DNA of 8,569 nt from Spirochaetaceae bacterium (lineage in GTDB: Bacteria; Spirochaetota; Spirochaetia; Treponematales; Breznakiellaceae): NCBI GenBank assembly GCA_031255115.1, contig JAIRTD010000236.1:1-8569 (forward strand), given 5' to 3'. Both the position numbers and the translations under genes were made by a program. Under the pieces are notes generated by a model, which saw only the letters and a program-made list of their open reading frames with translations, did no database searches and was not told where the DNA came from. Position 1 is the first letter of the stretch; the number at the start of each line of letters is the position of its first letter. Of the stretch, positions 1 to 6,211 are shown one piece after another.

Positions 1-15
1 GCTGTGGCGGGGTGA

Positions 16-93
16 TAGGGGCAGCGCCCCTAGGAGCGGGGGAAGCGTACAACGCCGTCGGCGTTTGCAGCGAGGGGGAGACTTCCCCCCTCC
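16..93. repeat. GC-rich inverted-repeat element (two adjacent stem-loops)
   Basis: Two stem-loops lie side by side. The first pairs TAGGGGC (16-22) with GCCCCTA (26-32), a perfect 7-bp stem with a 3-nt loop. The second has an outer arm at 33-45 that pairs with 82-93 over 12 bp with only C37 bulged. It encloses a perfect inner hairpin, AACGCC (51-56) with GGCGTT (60-65). An alternative helix is possible, because GAGGGGGA (72-79) can also pair with the C-run at 84-92, competing with the outer arm. No convincing gene overlaps it. The compact dyad architecture resembles dispersed intergenic palindromic elements (REP or MITE-like), but copy number cannot be seen from one window. It lies downstream of the tRNA and the salvage operon, so it could also act as a transcript-end structure. 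The pairings are seen directly; the function is unknown. Confidence 0.55.
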
Positions 94-105
94 TGAAACG
101 ACTTT

Positions 106-143
106 GGGGCTGTCATTAAAAAGCCCTTTCCTCCCGCAGCCCC
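106..143. other. Stem-loop between repeat element and tRNA-Cys
   Basis: GGGGCTG (106-112) pairs perfectly with CAGCCCC (137-143) around a 24-nt loop. Read on the minus strand, the loop contains AAAGGGCTTTTT, a tiny stem running into Ts. It could help terminate minus-strand transcripts coming from the tRNA or operon, but the T-run is inside the larger loop rather than after the stem. I do not call it a terminator. Confidence 0.35.
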
Positions 144-168
144 CACTATTTCCGGCATGCACTATTTC

Positions 169-200
169 TTTATCAGATAAACAATTATAAACCAAACAAA
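169..200 (-). terminator. Possible weak termination region after tRNA-Cys
   Basis: On the minus strand the tRNA 3' end is followed at once by a T-rich stretch (TTTGTTTGGTTT), then a perfect short dyad, TTTATC A GATAAA (169-181). The tRNA arm plus T-run could terminate transcription, but no classical GC-rich hairpin with an oligo-T tail is present. Low-confidence call. Confidence 0.25.
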
Positions 201-272
201 AGGCGCCGGGCGGAATCGAACCGTCGCATAAAGGTTTTGCAGACCTCTCCCTTACCGCTTGGGTACGGCGCC
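201..272 (-). tRNA. tRNA-Cys (anticodon GCA)
   Basis: On the minus strand this folds into a full cloverleaf. The 7-bp acceptor stem is GGCGCCG with CGGCGCC. The D arm has a 3-bp stem and a GG in the loop. The anticodon stem GAGGT/ACCTT holds the loop CTGCAAA, giving anticodon GCA (cysteine). The T arm has the loop TTCGATT. The discriminator base is T, as expected for tRNA-Cys, and CCA is not encoded. The short D stem matches the bacterial tRNA-Cys pattern. One oddity is an A-C mismatch at the second pair of the T stem (positions 50/64), with the other four pairs intact. The gene lies on the same strand as the upstream deoD operon but has its own promoter. Confidence 0.95.
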
Positions 273-283
273 GTATTTTAGTT

Positions 284-312
284 ATGATACCAGTTTTCAG
301 CGGCTTTGTCCA
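284..312 (-). promoter_or_regulatory. Promoter of tRNA-Cys
   Basis: On the minus strand TGGACA (307-312, 5 of 6 to TTGACA) is followed by a 17-nt spacer and TATCAT (284-289, 5 of 6 to TATAAT). The start point would fall a few bases before the mature tRNA 5' end at 272. It sits between the deoD stop and the tRNA, so the tRNA need not depend on operon read-through. Confidence 0.65.
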
Positions 313-334
313 GTAGTCGCGGCGGGGAATGGCG

Positions 335-1135
335 CTAGAGGCTTGAGGCGAGTTCCAGGGCCAGGGTAAACATGGCGACCAGGGATTTTTGCCGTTCTTC
401 GGCGCTCATTTCTTTTCTGGTAACGTTGGAGTCAGAACAGGTAAGTATGCTCAGGGCTTTCTTGCGGAGATAGGCGGCGTTGCAGTACAGGGCATAGGAT
501 TCCATGTCGGTTCCGGCGCAGCCCATGGCGGCCCAGGCTTTCCAGCCTGCTTCTCCCCGGGCGTTATAGAGCGAAAAAACATCGGACGAAAAAATATTGC
601 CCGCCCAGAAGGGGATATGCATGGATCTTGCCGTGGCAACGGCCTTCTCAAGGAGGCCGAAGTCGGCGCAGGCGGAAAAGCTCCCCGGAAGGCCGTACTG
701 GGAGGCATAGGCTGAATCCGTAGAGGCTGCAAGGGCAAAGAGTATGTCTCCTACGTTTATCTCGGCGCTCAGGCCGCCGCAGGTTCCTATGCGTATGATG
801 TTTTGCACTCCGTAATGGCTGAATAATTCAAATGAATAGATACCCATGCTTGGAGCGCCCATGCCCGAACCCATGACGGAAACGGGTTTTCCCTTATAGT
901 CCCCGGTAAAGGCCAGCATGCCCCGAACATGGGAACATTCCCTTGCGTTTTCGAGGTACTCATCGGCTATGTGTTTTGCCCTCAGGGGGTCGCCGGGCAT
1001 GAGAACCGTACCGGCGATTTCGCCGGGCCTGGCGCTGTTATGCGGAGTCCCGTGCGGGGCGTCGCGGGAAGTTCCGTGCGGTGTTGATCCACACGGAACT
1101 CCGTCCATATTGCTTTTAGCGTTTGCCTTTGTCAT
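335..1135 (-). CDS. deoD: Purine nucleoside phosphorylase, DeoD type
   Basis: Cytosolic enzyme that cleaves purine (deoxy)nucleosides with phosphate to free base and (deoxy)ribose-1-phosphate. The hexameric-PNP signatures are present. Counting from the chosen start they are the phosphate-loop segment MPGDPLRAK (46-54), VRGMLAFTG (70-78), IIRIGTCGG (113-121), the TDMES ribose-site segment (209-213; usually VEME, so Glu to Asp at one site), and SDS...ERQ (234-249), where the catalytic Asp and the distal Arg keep the family spacing. Family proteins are about 235-240 aa and begin near a conserved TPH motif, here TPHNSA (30-35). This protein therefore carries roughly 30 extra N-terminal residues with repeated TPH/APH units. 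The start is uncertain: ATGs at 1162, 1135 and 1108 are in frame. I chose 1135 (GGTGGGA upstream, 20-nt overlap with the permease gene). Last gene of the nucleoside uptake operon, giving uptake plus cleavage. Function is confident, start is not. Confidence 0.93.
   Translation of the reverse strand: MTKANAKSNMDGVPCGSTPHGTSRDAPHGTPHNSARPGEIAGTVLMPGDPLRAKHIADEYLENARECSHVRGMLAFTGDYKGKPVSVMGSGMGAPSMGIYSFELFSHYGVQNIIRIGTCGGLSAEINVGDILFALAASTDSAYASQYGLPGSFSACADFGLLEKAVATARSMHIPFWAGNIFSSDVFSLYNARGEAGWKAWAAMGCAGTDMESYALYCNAAYLRKKALSILTCSDSNVTRKEMSAEERQKSLVAMFTLALELASSL
1046..1102. repeat. Short repeats in the 5' end of deoD
   Basis: AGTCCCGTGCGG (1046-1057) and AGTTCCGTGCGG (1070-1081) are direct repeats with one mismatch. 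A third copy lies inverted at 1089-1102. Within this set GTTCCGTG (1071-1078) and CACGGAAC (1092-1099) form a perfect 8-bp dyad. The repeats encode most of the unusual N-terminal extension of the phosphorylase and could fold in the mRNA just downstream of the start codon. Confidence 0.6.
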
Positions 1136-2030
1136 AGGGCTGTCCCACCGCGCGGGGCGCATAATCCTTGCCGCTGAATATGATCAGGGTAAGGAGGGTG
1201 ATAAGATAGGGCAGTATATTAAAAAATTCCGACGGAAGGAATTTAAGGACCACGCTGCTTGCGCTTATCACCGCCAGGGCGGAAGATACGCCAAAGAGCA
1301 GGGACGAACCCAGTATGCCTATGGGCAGCCAGCGGCCAAAGGACACCGCGGCAAGGGCGATAAAGCCGGCTCCGTTAATGGTGTTCACCGTGTACTGAAT
1401 GGTCTGGGTAAGCACGAGGCAGCCTCCGGCAAGTCCGGCCAGGGCGCCTGAAATAAGCACCGCGATATACCTGATTCGTATAACGTCCACGCCGGCCGAG
1501 GCCACGGCCTGGGGATGTTCCCCGCAGGCTCTGAGCCGTAAACCCCAGGGCCGCTTGTACAGGATGAACCAGGAGAGAAGCAGTATGGCCAGGGCTATCC
1601 AGGCCGTGGGGTATATGCCCATGATGCCCGGCATAATGCCCAGCTTGAAGGGTTCGCTGCGGTCCTGACGGAATATCACCTGGCAGAAGAACACGGTAAG
1701 CCCTGTAGAAAGGAGGTTTATCCCCGTGCCCGACACAACCTGATCCGCCCTGAGTGTAATTGAAGCAAAGGCGTGGATGAGCGAAAAGAAGCAGCCAAAA
1801 AGGGTGGCGGCAAAAAGGGCAAGGGGTATGGAGACCGGCGCTACGGTTTCAAGAAGCGCGTGGGTCGTCGCGGCGCTCATGGCGCCTATGCCCATGAGTC
1901 CTTCGAGGGCTATATTGGTAACTCCCGAACGTTCGCAGATCATGCCGCCTGTGGCGGCGATAAATATGGGCGCCCATATCATCAGCACCGAAGGAACCTT
2001 ATTGATAAAACTCATGATTATATCGCTCAT
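1116..2030 (-). CDS. pnrE: Purine nucleoside ABC transporter permease, second subunit
   Basis: Inner-membrane permease of the BPD_transp_2 family (YufQ/NupQ-like), about 304 aa, with eight or more strongly hydrophobic segments. Family hallmarks are the early GVTNIALEGLMGIGA segment, ADQVVSGTGINLL, the cytoplasmic WGLRLRACGEHPQAV loop expected to contact the ATPase, and GAGFIALAAVSFGRW. Together with the upstream permease it would form the heterodimeric membrane channel for nucleosides. An in-frame ATG exists at 2072, but 2030 is preferred. ATGA there overlaps the upstream stop by 4 nt and is preceded by a strong GGGAGG ribosome binding site about 8 nt away, which suggests translational coupling. 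The symbol follows synteny with the T. pallidum pnr operon; the substrate is inferred from PnrA and DeoD next door. Confidence 0.9.
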   Translation of the reverse strand: MSDIIMSFINKVPSVLMIWAPIFIAATGGMICERSGVTNIALEGLMGIGAMSAATTHALLETVAPVSIPLALFAATLFGCFFSLIHAFASITLRADQVVSGTGINLLSTGLTVFFCQVIFRQDRSEPFKLGIMPGIMGIYPTAWIALAILLLSWFILYKRPWGLRLRACGEHPQAVASAGVDVIRIRYIAVLISGALAGLAGGCLVLTQTIQYTVNTINGAGFIALAAVSFGRWLPIGILGSSLLFGVSSALAVISASSVVLKFLPSEFFNILPYLITLLTLIIFSGKDYAPRAVGQPYDKGKR

Positions 2031-3193
2031 TCCTGGTTCCTCCCTTTTCTCGCCTTTTCTTTCATCTGCCATTCCATAATAATTTTTACCCCGGCCCTGA
2101 GTGAAATAAACACGACCACAAGGCCCAGTATAATTGAAGTGATTTCTTTGGGTATCTGCCTCGACTGCATGAGGGGCTGGGCAGACTTGAGCATGCCAAA
2201 GAGCAGCCCCGACAGGGTCGTTCCCGCGGCGGTACTGTTTCCGACCAGGGCCACGGCGATACCATCAAAGCCGTAACCGTCCTGACCCGCCAGCACCCGG
2301 CCGTAGTTAAACGATCCCATAGAAACTATGGCCCCGGCGAGACCGGCAAAGGCGCCCGCTATGGCCATGGCGGAGGTGATGGATCTGTTGACATTGATAC
2401 CGCCGTACTTTGCCGCGTCCCTGTTAAAACCCGTGGCCCTGAGCGAATAGCCGAGCCTCGTCTTGCCCATAACAAGCCAGAAAAAGAGTATGGCGATAAT
2501 GGTCAGGTAAAGACCGTAATTGAGCCGCGATCCATTGGTCAGGGATTCAAGAAGGGGACTCGAAAGTTTTGCCGTTTCGGGGAAATTAGGCGTCCTGAAG
2601 GTATTGGAGCCCGGTATGCGCATGGTAACAATGCGCGAGCCGTAGAGGGCTATGTAGTTCATCATGATGGTGGCTACGACTTCGGACATATTAAAGCGGG
2701 CCTTAAAAAAGCCCACCAGACCGCCCCAGACCGCGCCGGCTGCGACTGCCGCGAGCATGGCCAGTATCCAGTGAAGAAAGGGAACCTGGGGTCCGTATAT
2801 GGCTACGAACTGTGCCGCGGTAAGGCCCACTATGTACTGGCCTTCGGCCCCTATATTAAAGAGCCCGGCCCGGTTGGCAAAACCCATGGAAAAGCCGCAG
2901 AGTATGAGGGGCATGGAAACGACCAGCCATTCTCCCACATAACGCACGTTCCACACCCACTGGCCCTGCCGGTTTTGGGAAAGGCCGGTAATAACCTGGA
3001 GTATTGCCGAATACATGCCGGCGGGGTTGCGGCCGACGAGTATCACCAGTATGGTTGCGACAAGAAAGCCGAGGAACACGACGGCCACCGAAACCATACC
3101 GTCCGAGCCGGTAAAAACTTCCAGTATTTTGTCGCGTATAAAAGCTACGGTGGATACGCCCTTGTTCGCACCGTTGTCCGCACTGTCAGTCAT
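2027..3193 (-). CDS. pnrD: Purine nucleoside ABC transporter permease, first subunit
   Basis: Inner-membrane permease of the BPD_transp_2 family (YufP/NupP-like), 388 aa, longer than its partner because of an N-terminal hydrophilic stretch and a periplasmic loop region. Recognisable family segments are FANRAGLFNIGAEGQY, NMSEVVATIMMNYIA, the cytoplasmic coupling loop TRLGYSLRATGFNRDAAKYGGI split over the ATPase contact region, and GYGFDGIAVALVGN. About eight to ten transmembrane helices alternate through the protein. The start at 3193 has GGGAGG 5 nt upstream and overlaps the ATPase stop by 8 nt, so it is probably coupled. It should pair with the following permease to form the translocation path. 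The symbol is by position and resemblance to the T. pallidum pnr cluster; sugar or other nucleoside-like substrates cannot be excluded from sequence alone. Confidence 0.9.
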   Translation of the reverse strand: MTDSADNGANKGVSTVAFIRDKILEVFTGSDGMVSVAVVFLGFLVATILVILVGRNPAGMYSAILQVITGLSQNRQGQWVWNVRYVGEWLVVSMPLILCGFSMGFANRAGLFNIGAEGQYIVGLTAAQFVAIYGPQVPFLHWILAMLAAVAAGAVWGGLVGFFKARFNMSEVVATIMMNYIALYGSRIVTMRIPGSNTFRTPNFPETAKLSSPLLESLTNGSRLNYGLYLTIIAILFFWLVMGKTRLGYSLRATGFNRDAAKYGGINVNRSITSAMAIAGAFAGLAGAIVSMGSFNYGRVLAGQDGYGFDGIAVALVGNSTAAGTTLSGLLFGMLKSAQPLMQSRQIPKEITSIILGLVVVFISLRAGVKIIMEWQMKEKARKGRNQE

Positions 3194-4721
3194 GGCTTCC
3201 TCCCGCGCCGACTCCGGCCATCATGGCGCCTATTTTTCGTTCGTCCGCTTCTTCCTCATCAAGGATGCCTACAATGGAACCCTTGGAAACCGCGGCAATG
3301 CGGTCGCAGAGGTTAAGAATTTCGTCTAACTCAAAGGAAACAAGAAGCACCGCCTTTCCCTTGTCCCGCTCTTCGACGATACGCCGGTGTATGTACTCTA
3401 TGGCGCCTACGTCGAGGCCTCTGGTGGGCTGGGACACGATGAGGAGTCCGGGAGACATATCTATCTCCCTGGCGATAATGGCTTTTTGCTGATTGCCCCC
3501 TGACATTGATTTTGCCAGCGTGGCGGGCCCGCCGCCTGAGCGTATGTCAAATTCGCTTATCAGGTCCCTGGCGTGATTATACACGGCGGAAAAATTCAAA
3601 AAGCCCATGCTGTTGGAAAAGGGCGTCCTGCGAAAGCTCTTGAGGATGAGGTTTTCGTCAAGCCTGAAATCGAGAATGAGGCCGTGCCGGTGCCTGTCTT
3701 CGGGGACCAGGCCTATGCCGCCTTCGTTCCGGTTCCGTATGCTCTCATGGGAAATATCCTTTCCGTTAAAGAGTATGCGTCCCGCTTTAACGGGAAGCAG
3801 CCCCGCGATCGCCGCCACAAGTTCGGACTGGCCGTTGCCGTCAACGCCCGCTATGCCTACGACTTCTCCCTCCCGCACTTCGACCGAAAGATTCTGTACG
3901 GCCGGCACCCCCTTGGCGCCGATAACCGTAAGGTCTTCTATGCTGAGGACCACCTTGCCGGGCGAAGCCTTCTTCTTGTCAATCTTGAAATTCACCGAGT
4001 GTCCGACCATCATTTCGGCAAGCTCGTTTTCGCCGGTTTCGGCAACATTGACCGTACCTACCGATTTACCCCGCCTGAGTACCGTACAGCGGTTGGCGGC
4101 AGCCTTTATTTCCTTGAGTTTATGGGTAATAAAGACTATGGTTTTTTGTTCGGCCTTGAGCCTGGTAAATATATCAAGCAGTTCGTCTATTTCCTGGGGG
4201 GTAAGTACCGCGGTGGGTTCGTCAAAGATAAGTATGTCTGCGTTGCGGTACAGTATCTTGAGTATCTCAACCCGCTGCTGCATGCCCACGGAAATGTCTT
4301 CGATAAGGTCCCGGGGATTTACCGCGAGGCCGTAGCGTTCCGACAGTTCTTTCACCTTTTTTTCGGCTGACAGAAGGTCGAGGTTGCCCCAGGGGCCTTT
4401 TGGCTCAAGACCCAGGACTATGTTTTCGGTAACGGTAAAATTATGAATCAGTTTGAAGTGCTGGTGCACCATGCCTATACCGAGGGCGGTGGCGTCGTTG
4501 GGGTTCCGTATTTCTACCGGCTTACCCCGTATCCTGATGCTGCCGCCGTCAGGTTCGTACAGGCCGAAGAGCACGGACATGAGGGTGGACTTGCCCGCGC
4601 CGTTTTCTCCTAAAAGGGCATGAACCTCGCCCTGCTCAACCTCAAGAAAAACCTTGTCATTAGCAATGATTCCAGGAAAAATTTTCGTGATGTCCAGCAT
4701 CTCAATTGCGGGATCAGGCAT
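3186..4721 (-). CDS. pnrC: Purine nucleoside ABC transporter, double-domain ATP-binding protein
   Basis: Cytoplasmic ATPase of the RbsA/YufO type with two nucleotide-binding domains in one chain (about 511 aa). Numbering is from the upstream ATG at 4724. Domain 1 is complete: Walker A GENGAGKST (39-47), Q-loop Gln88, signature ISVGMQQ (144-150), Walker B ILIFDEP (164-170) and H-loop His201. Domain 2 is degenerate, as is usual in this family. Its P-loop is GVDGNGQSE (293-301), lacking the Lys; the signature SGGNQQ (408-413) is intact; the Walker B end reads VSQPTRGLD, with Gln in place of the catalytic Glu; and Phe replaces the H-loop His. One working ATP site is therefore expected. Two ATGs are adjacent (4724 and 4721). 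The second is chosen because AAGGAGG lies about 5 nt upstream, while the first is too close. It energises the two permeases encoded immediately downstream. Confidence 0.93.
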   Translation of the reverse strand: MPDPAIEMLDITKIFPGIIANDKVFLEVEQGEVHALLGENGAGKSTLMSVLFGLYEPDGGSIRIRGKPVEIRNPNDATALGIGMVHQHFKLIHNFTVTENIVLGLEPKGPWGNLDLLSAEKKVKELSERYGLAVNPRDLIEDISVGMQQRVEILKILYRNADILIFDEPTAVLTPQEIDELLDIFTRLKAEQKTIVFITHKLKEIKAAANRCTVLRRGKSVGTVNVAETGENELAEMMVGHSVNFKIDKKKASPGKVVLSIEDLTVIGAKGVPAVQNLSVEVREGEVVGIAGVDGNGQSELVAAIAGLLPVKAGRILFNGKDISHESIRNRNEGGIGLVPEDRHRHGLILDFRLDENLILKSFRRTPFSNSMGFLNFSAVYNHARDLISEFDIRSGGGPATLAKSMSGGNQQKAIIAREIDMSPGLLIVSQPTRGLDVGAIEYIHRRIVEERDKGKAVLLVSFELDEILNLCDRIAAVSKGSIVGILDEEEADERKIGAMMAGVGAGGSHD

Positions 4722-4724
4722 CAT

Positions 4725-4841
4725 ACCCTCCTTATTACACTAATTACACTCCCGCCGGAACTTACTCCGGCAGCCAGACCGGCAGCCCGGCTATAGAATC
4801 AAAATCCGCACTGCCGGAACGGCTTTACCGCAAAATTCCGC
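4725..4841 (-). promoter_or_regulatory. Intercistronic stem-loop cluster between pnrA and pnrC
   Basis: The only sizeable gap in the operon. It contains GCCGGA (4754-4759) pairing with TCCGGC (4766-4771), CCGG (4779-4782) with CCGG (4787-4790), and GCCG (4813-4816) with CGGC (4820-4823). No oligo-T tail follows on the minus strand, so full termination is unlikely. Such structures after binding-protein genes often protect the upstream mRNA and lower downstream expression; that role is inferred here. Just before the pnrC ribosome site there is also a GTGTAAT direct repeat. Confidence 0.45.
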
Positions 4842-5939
4842 TTACTGGTCATCCTTGGCGGCAAGACCCTGGGGGAAGCCGGGCAGTTTTTTGGCTTCGG
4901 TATAGGTAGAGGCAATCTTGATTTCCCCGGAAATTATTTTGGCCCGTACCTCTTCAATAGCATTGACAATATCCTGGGTCATGGCCGGATTGACGGAGGA
5001 ATACCCCACGCCGTCCTGCTTGAGATCAAAGACAACGGTCTCGCCCTTAAAACTTCCGTCTGTAATGGCGTTCAGGGCGTAGACCACGCTGGTTTCTACC
5101 TTTTTAAGCATGCTGGTCAGCACCGCCGAATCCGTGGCGTTGTAGAGTCCGTCTTCGTGCTGGTCCGAATCAACGCCTATGGCCCAGATATTTTTACCCT
5201 GGGTCCGGTATTCCTTGGCCTGGGCAATGGTTCCGCCGCCGGAAGCGCCGGCCGCCGAATAGATGGCGTAGACGCCTGAGTCGTACCAGTTTTTGGCCTG
5301 GGCCTTGGCAAGCTCGGGCTTGCCCCAGTCGCCGACATAGTAATCAACAATCTGGGCGTTGGGGAATATAGAAAGTATGCCCTGTATATACCCTACTTCA
5401 AATTTGGTGATGGTCGAACCGGCTATGCCCCCGATAAAGCCAAAGCGGGGATTGGCAATGCCTTCGGCCTGGGCCTTGAGCGCCGCGGCGACGCCGACAA
5501 GGTAGGAACCTTCGTGTTCGGCGTACATGGCCTGGAGTACGTTGGGGAGCACAACCCAGTCAACGTCAACGATCATGTAATTCTGGTCCGGGTTTCCGCT
5601 GGCCACTTCGGTCAGGGCGTCGGCAAAGGTAAAGCCCGTTGTTATGATGAGATCGTACTGCTCGTCCGTGGCCTGACGTATATTGGGAATATACATATCC
5701 TGGGTCGAGGCGGTAACATAATCATACTCGGCGCCCCTTCCGGTCTGATTGTCCCAGGTATCGCCGTAGAACTGGAGTATGCCCCTCCAGGCGGCGGCGT
5801 TAAAGGACTTGTCGTCAATACCTGTGGCGTCGGTAAGCAGCCGTACCGTAACCTCTCCGGACCCGGAAGCCTGCTTTGTGCAAGCCATCGCGGACATCAC
5901 GAGCATAACGCAAAACGCCAAAAGCGCTGCTTTTTTCAT
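4842..5939 (-). CDS. pnrA: Purine nucleoside-binding lipoprotein, PnrA/BMP family
   Basis: Substrate-binding lipoprotein of a nucleoside ABC importer, 365 aa, about the usual BMP-family size. Residues 1-20 form a lipoprotein signal: two Lys, a hydrophobic core, and the lipobox SAMA before Cys20, which would be lipidated and anchor the protein to a membrane. The mature part carries BMP/PnrA motifs: GIDDKSFN (40-47), YVTAST (74-79), SYLVGVAAALKA (145-156), AAGASGGG (229-236, where T. pallidum PnrA as I recall has AGGTGNG), GVDSDQ (255-260) and VLTSMLKK (273-280). The start has AGGAGG 7 nt upstream and a promoter about 30 nt before it. First gene of the operon, followed by a stem-loop-rich gap. 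Purine nucleoside specificity is inferred from resemblance to PnrA and from the linked deoD; the altered pocket segment may shift preference. Confidence 0.93.
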   Translation of the reverse strand: MKKAALLAFCVMLVMSAMACTKQASGSGEVTVRLLTDATGIDDKSFNAAAWRGILQFYGDTWDNQTGRGAEYDYVTASTQDMYIPNIRQATDEQYDLIITTGFTFADALTEVASGNPDQNYMIVDVDWVVLPNVLQAMYAEHEGSYLVGVAAALKAQAEGIANPRFGFIGGIAGSTITKFEVGYIQGILSIFPNAQIVDYYVGDWGKPELAKAQAKNWYDSGVYAIYSAAGASGGGTIAQAKEYRTQGKNIWAIGVDSDQHEDGLYNATDSAVLTSMLKKVETSVVYALNAITDGSFKGETVVFDLKQDGVGYSSVNPAMTQDIVNAIEEVRAKIISGEIKIASTYTEAKKLPGFPQGLAAKDDQ

Positions 5940-5959
5940 AATCTTCCTCCTGAATATGA

Positions 5960-5975
5960 GGCGGCGTAAACCGCC
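5960..5975 (-). other. Small hairpin at the pnr operon transcript start
   Basis: GGCGG (5960-5964) and CCGCC (5971-5975) flank a 6-nt loop. It falls at the predicted 5' end of the pnr mRNA, so it could stabilise the transcript 5' end or overlap an operator. The pairing is short. Confidence 0.35.
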
Positions 5976-5977
5976 AA

Positions 5978-6005
5978 ATTATACAATACCAGTTAAGTAT
6001 TCCAA
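5978..6005 (-). promoter_or_regulatory. Promoter of the pnr-deoD operon
   Basis: On the minus strand a perfect TATAAT (5978-5983) lies 16 nt downstream of TTGGAA (6000-6005, 4 of 6 to TTGACA). The start point would be near 5971, leaving an untranslated leader of only about 31 nt before the pnrA ATG. That is too short for a purine riboswitch, so control is more likely through proteins acting at the DNA. Confidence 0.6.
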
Positions 6006-6096
6006 AGCCAGGCCGGTTTCGAAATACATTCCAATTTCTATAATAGCATAAATCCCTTTAGACATACAGTCAAGGAGACAAAGCGGCGCGCACGCA

Positions 6097-6125
6097 TTGA
6101 CAGGAGCGAATAAGCGGGGTACTAT
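6097..6125 (+). promoter_or_regulatory. Promoter of the STAND regulator gene
   Basis: A perfect TTGACA (6097-6102), a 17-nt spacer and TACTAT (6120-6125, 4 of 6) form a good sigma70-type promoter pointing toward the regulator gene. Transcription would begin near 6131-6133, giving a leader of about 370 nt to the ATG at 6505. It stands back to back with the pnr promoter, the two -35 boxes being about 90 bp apart. Confidence 0.55.
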
Positions 6126-6139
6126 CTAAAAATGAAAAC

Positions 6140-6169
6140 GTTGTTCTTAAATCGTGATTTACGGACAAC
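6140..6169. promoter_or_regulatory. Imperfect 30-bp palindrome (operator or leader hairpin)
   Basis: The half-sites GTTGTTCTTAAATC and GATTTACGGACAAC flank a central GT. Twelve of the fifteen symmetric pairs match, including the blocks GTTGT/ACAAC and TAAATC/GATTTA. The site begins about 8 nt after the predicted start point of the regulator transcript. It could bind a dimeric repressor or form a hairpin at the mRNA 5' end. Which regulator would bind it is not known. Confidence 0.5.
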
Positions 6170-6211
6170 TTCTATATATTGAGTGGTAATTTCGCGTTGT
6201 TTTATTGGTTT

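Noticed and set aside
30..116. 28-codon minus-strand ORF starting at ATG 116 with AAGGG upstream
   Set aside because: It lies inside the inverted-repeat element and its residues are dictated by the repeat arms. There is no independent support for translation.
2..190. Plus-strand frame open from the window edge to TAA at 188-190
   Set aside because: It runs through the palindromic repeat and reads as low-complexity Gly/Arg/Pro sequence with no domain. It has no visible start, so it is more likely an accident of a GC-rich repeat than the end of a gene.
918..1451. Plus-strand ORF of 177 codons
   Set aside because: It is antisense to deoD and the second permease, both clearly recognisable families, and has no family resemblance of its own.
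2771..3316. Plus-strand ORF of 181 codons
   Set aside because: Antisense to the first permease and the end of the ATPase gene, without recognisable domains or a fitting ribosome site.
3573..4370. Plus-strand ORF of 265 codons, with a second overlapping one of 242 codons
   Set aside because: Both are antisense shadows of the ABC ATPase gene. The minus-strand reading has all expected ATPase motifs.
5940..5977. Purine riboswitch in front of pnrA
   Set aside because: The predicted untranslated leader is only about 31 nt and contains just a small hairpin. None of the conserved purine-riboswitch core segments were seen.
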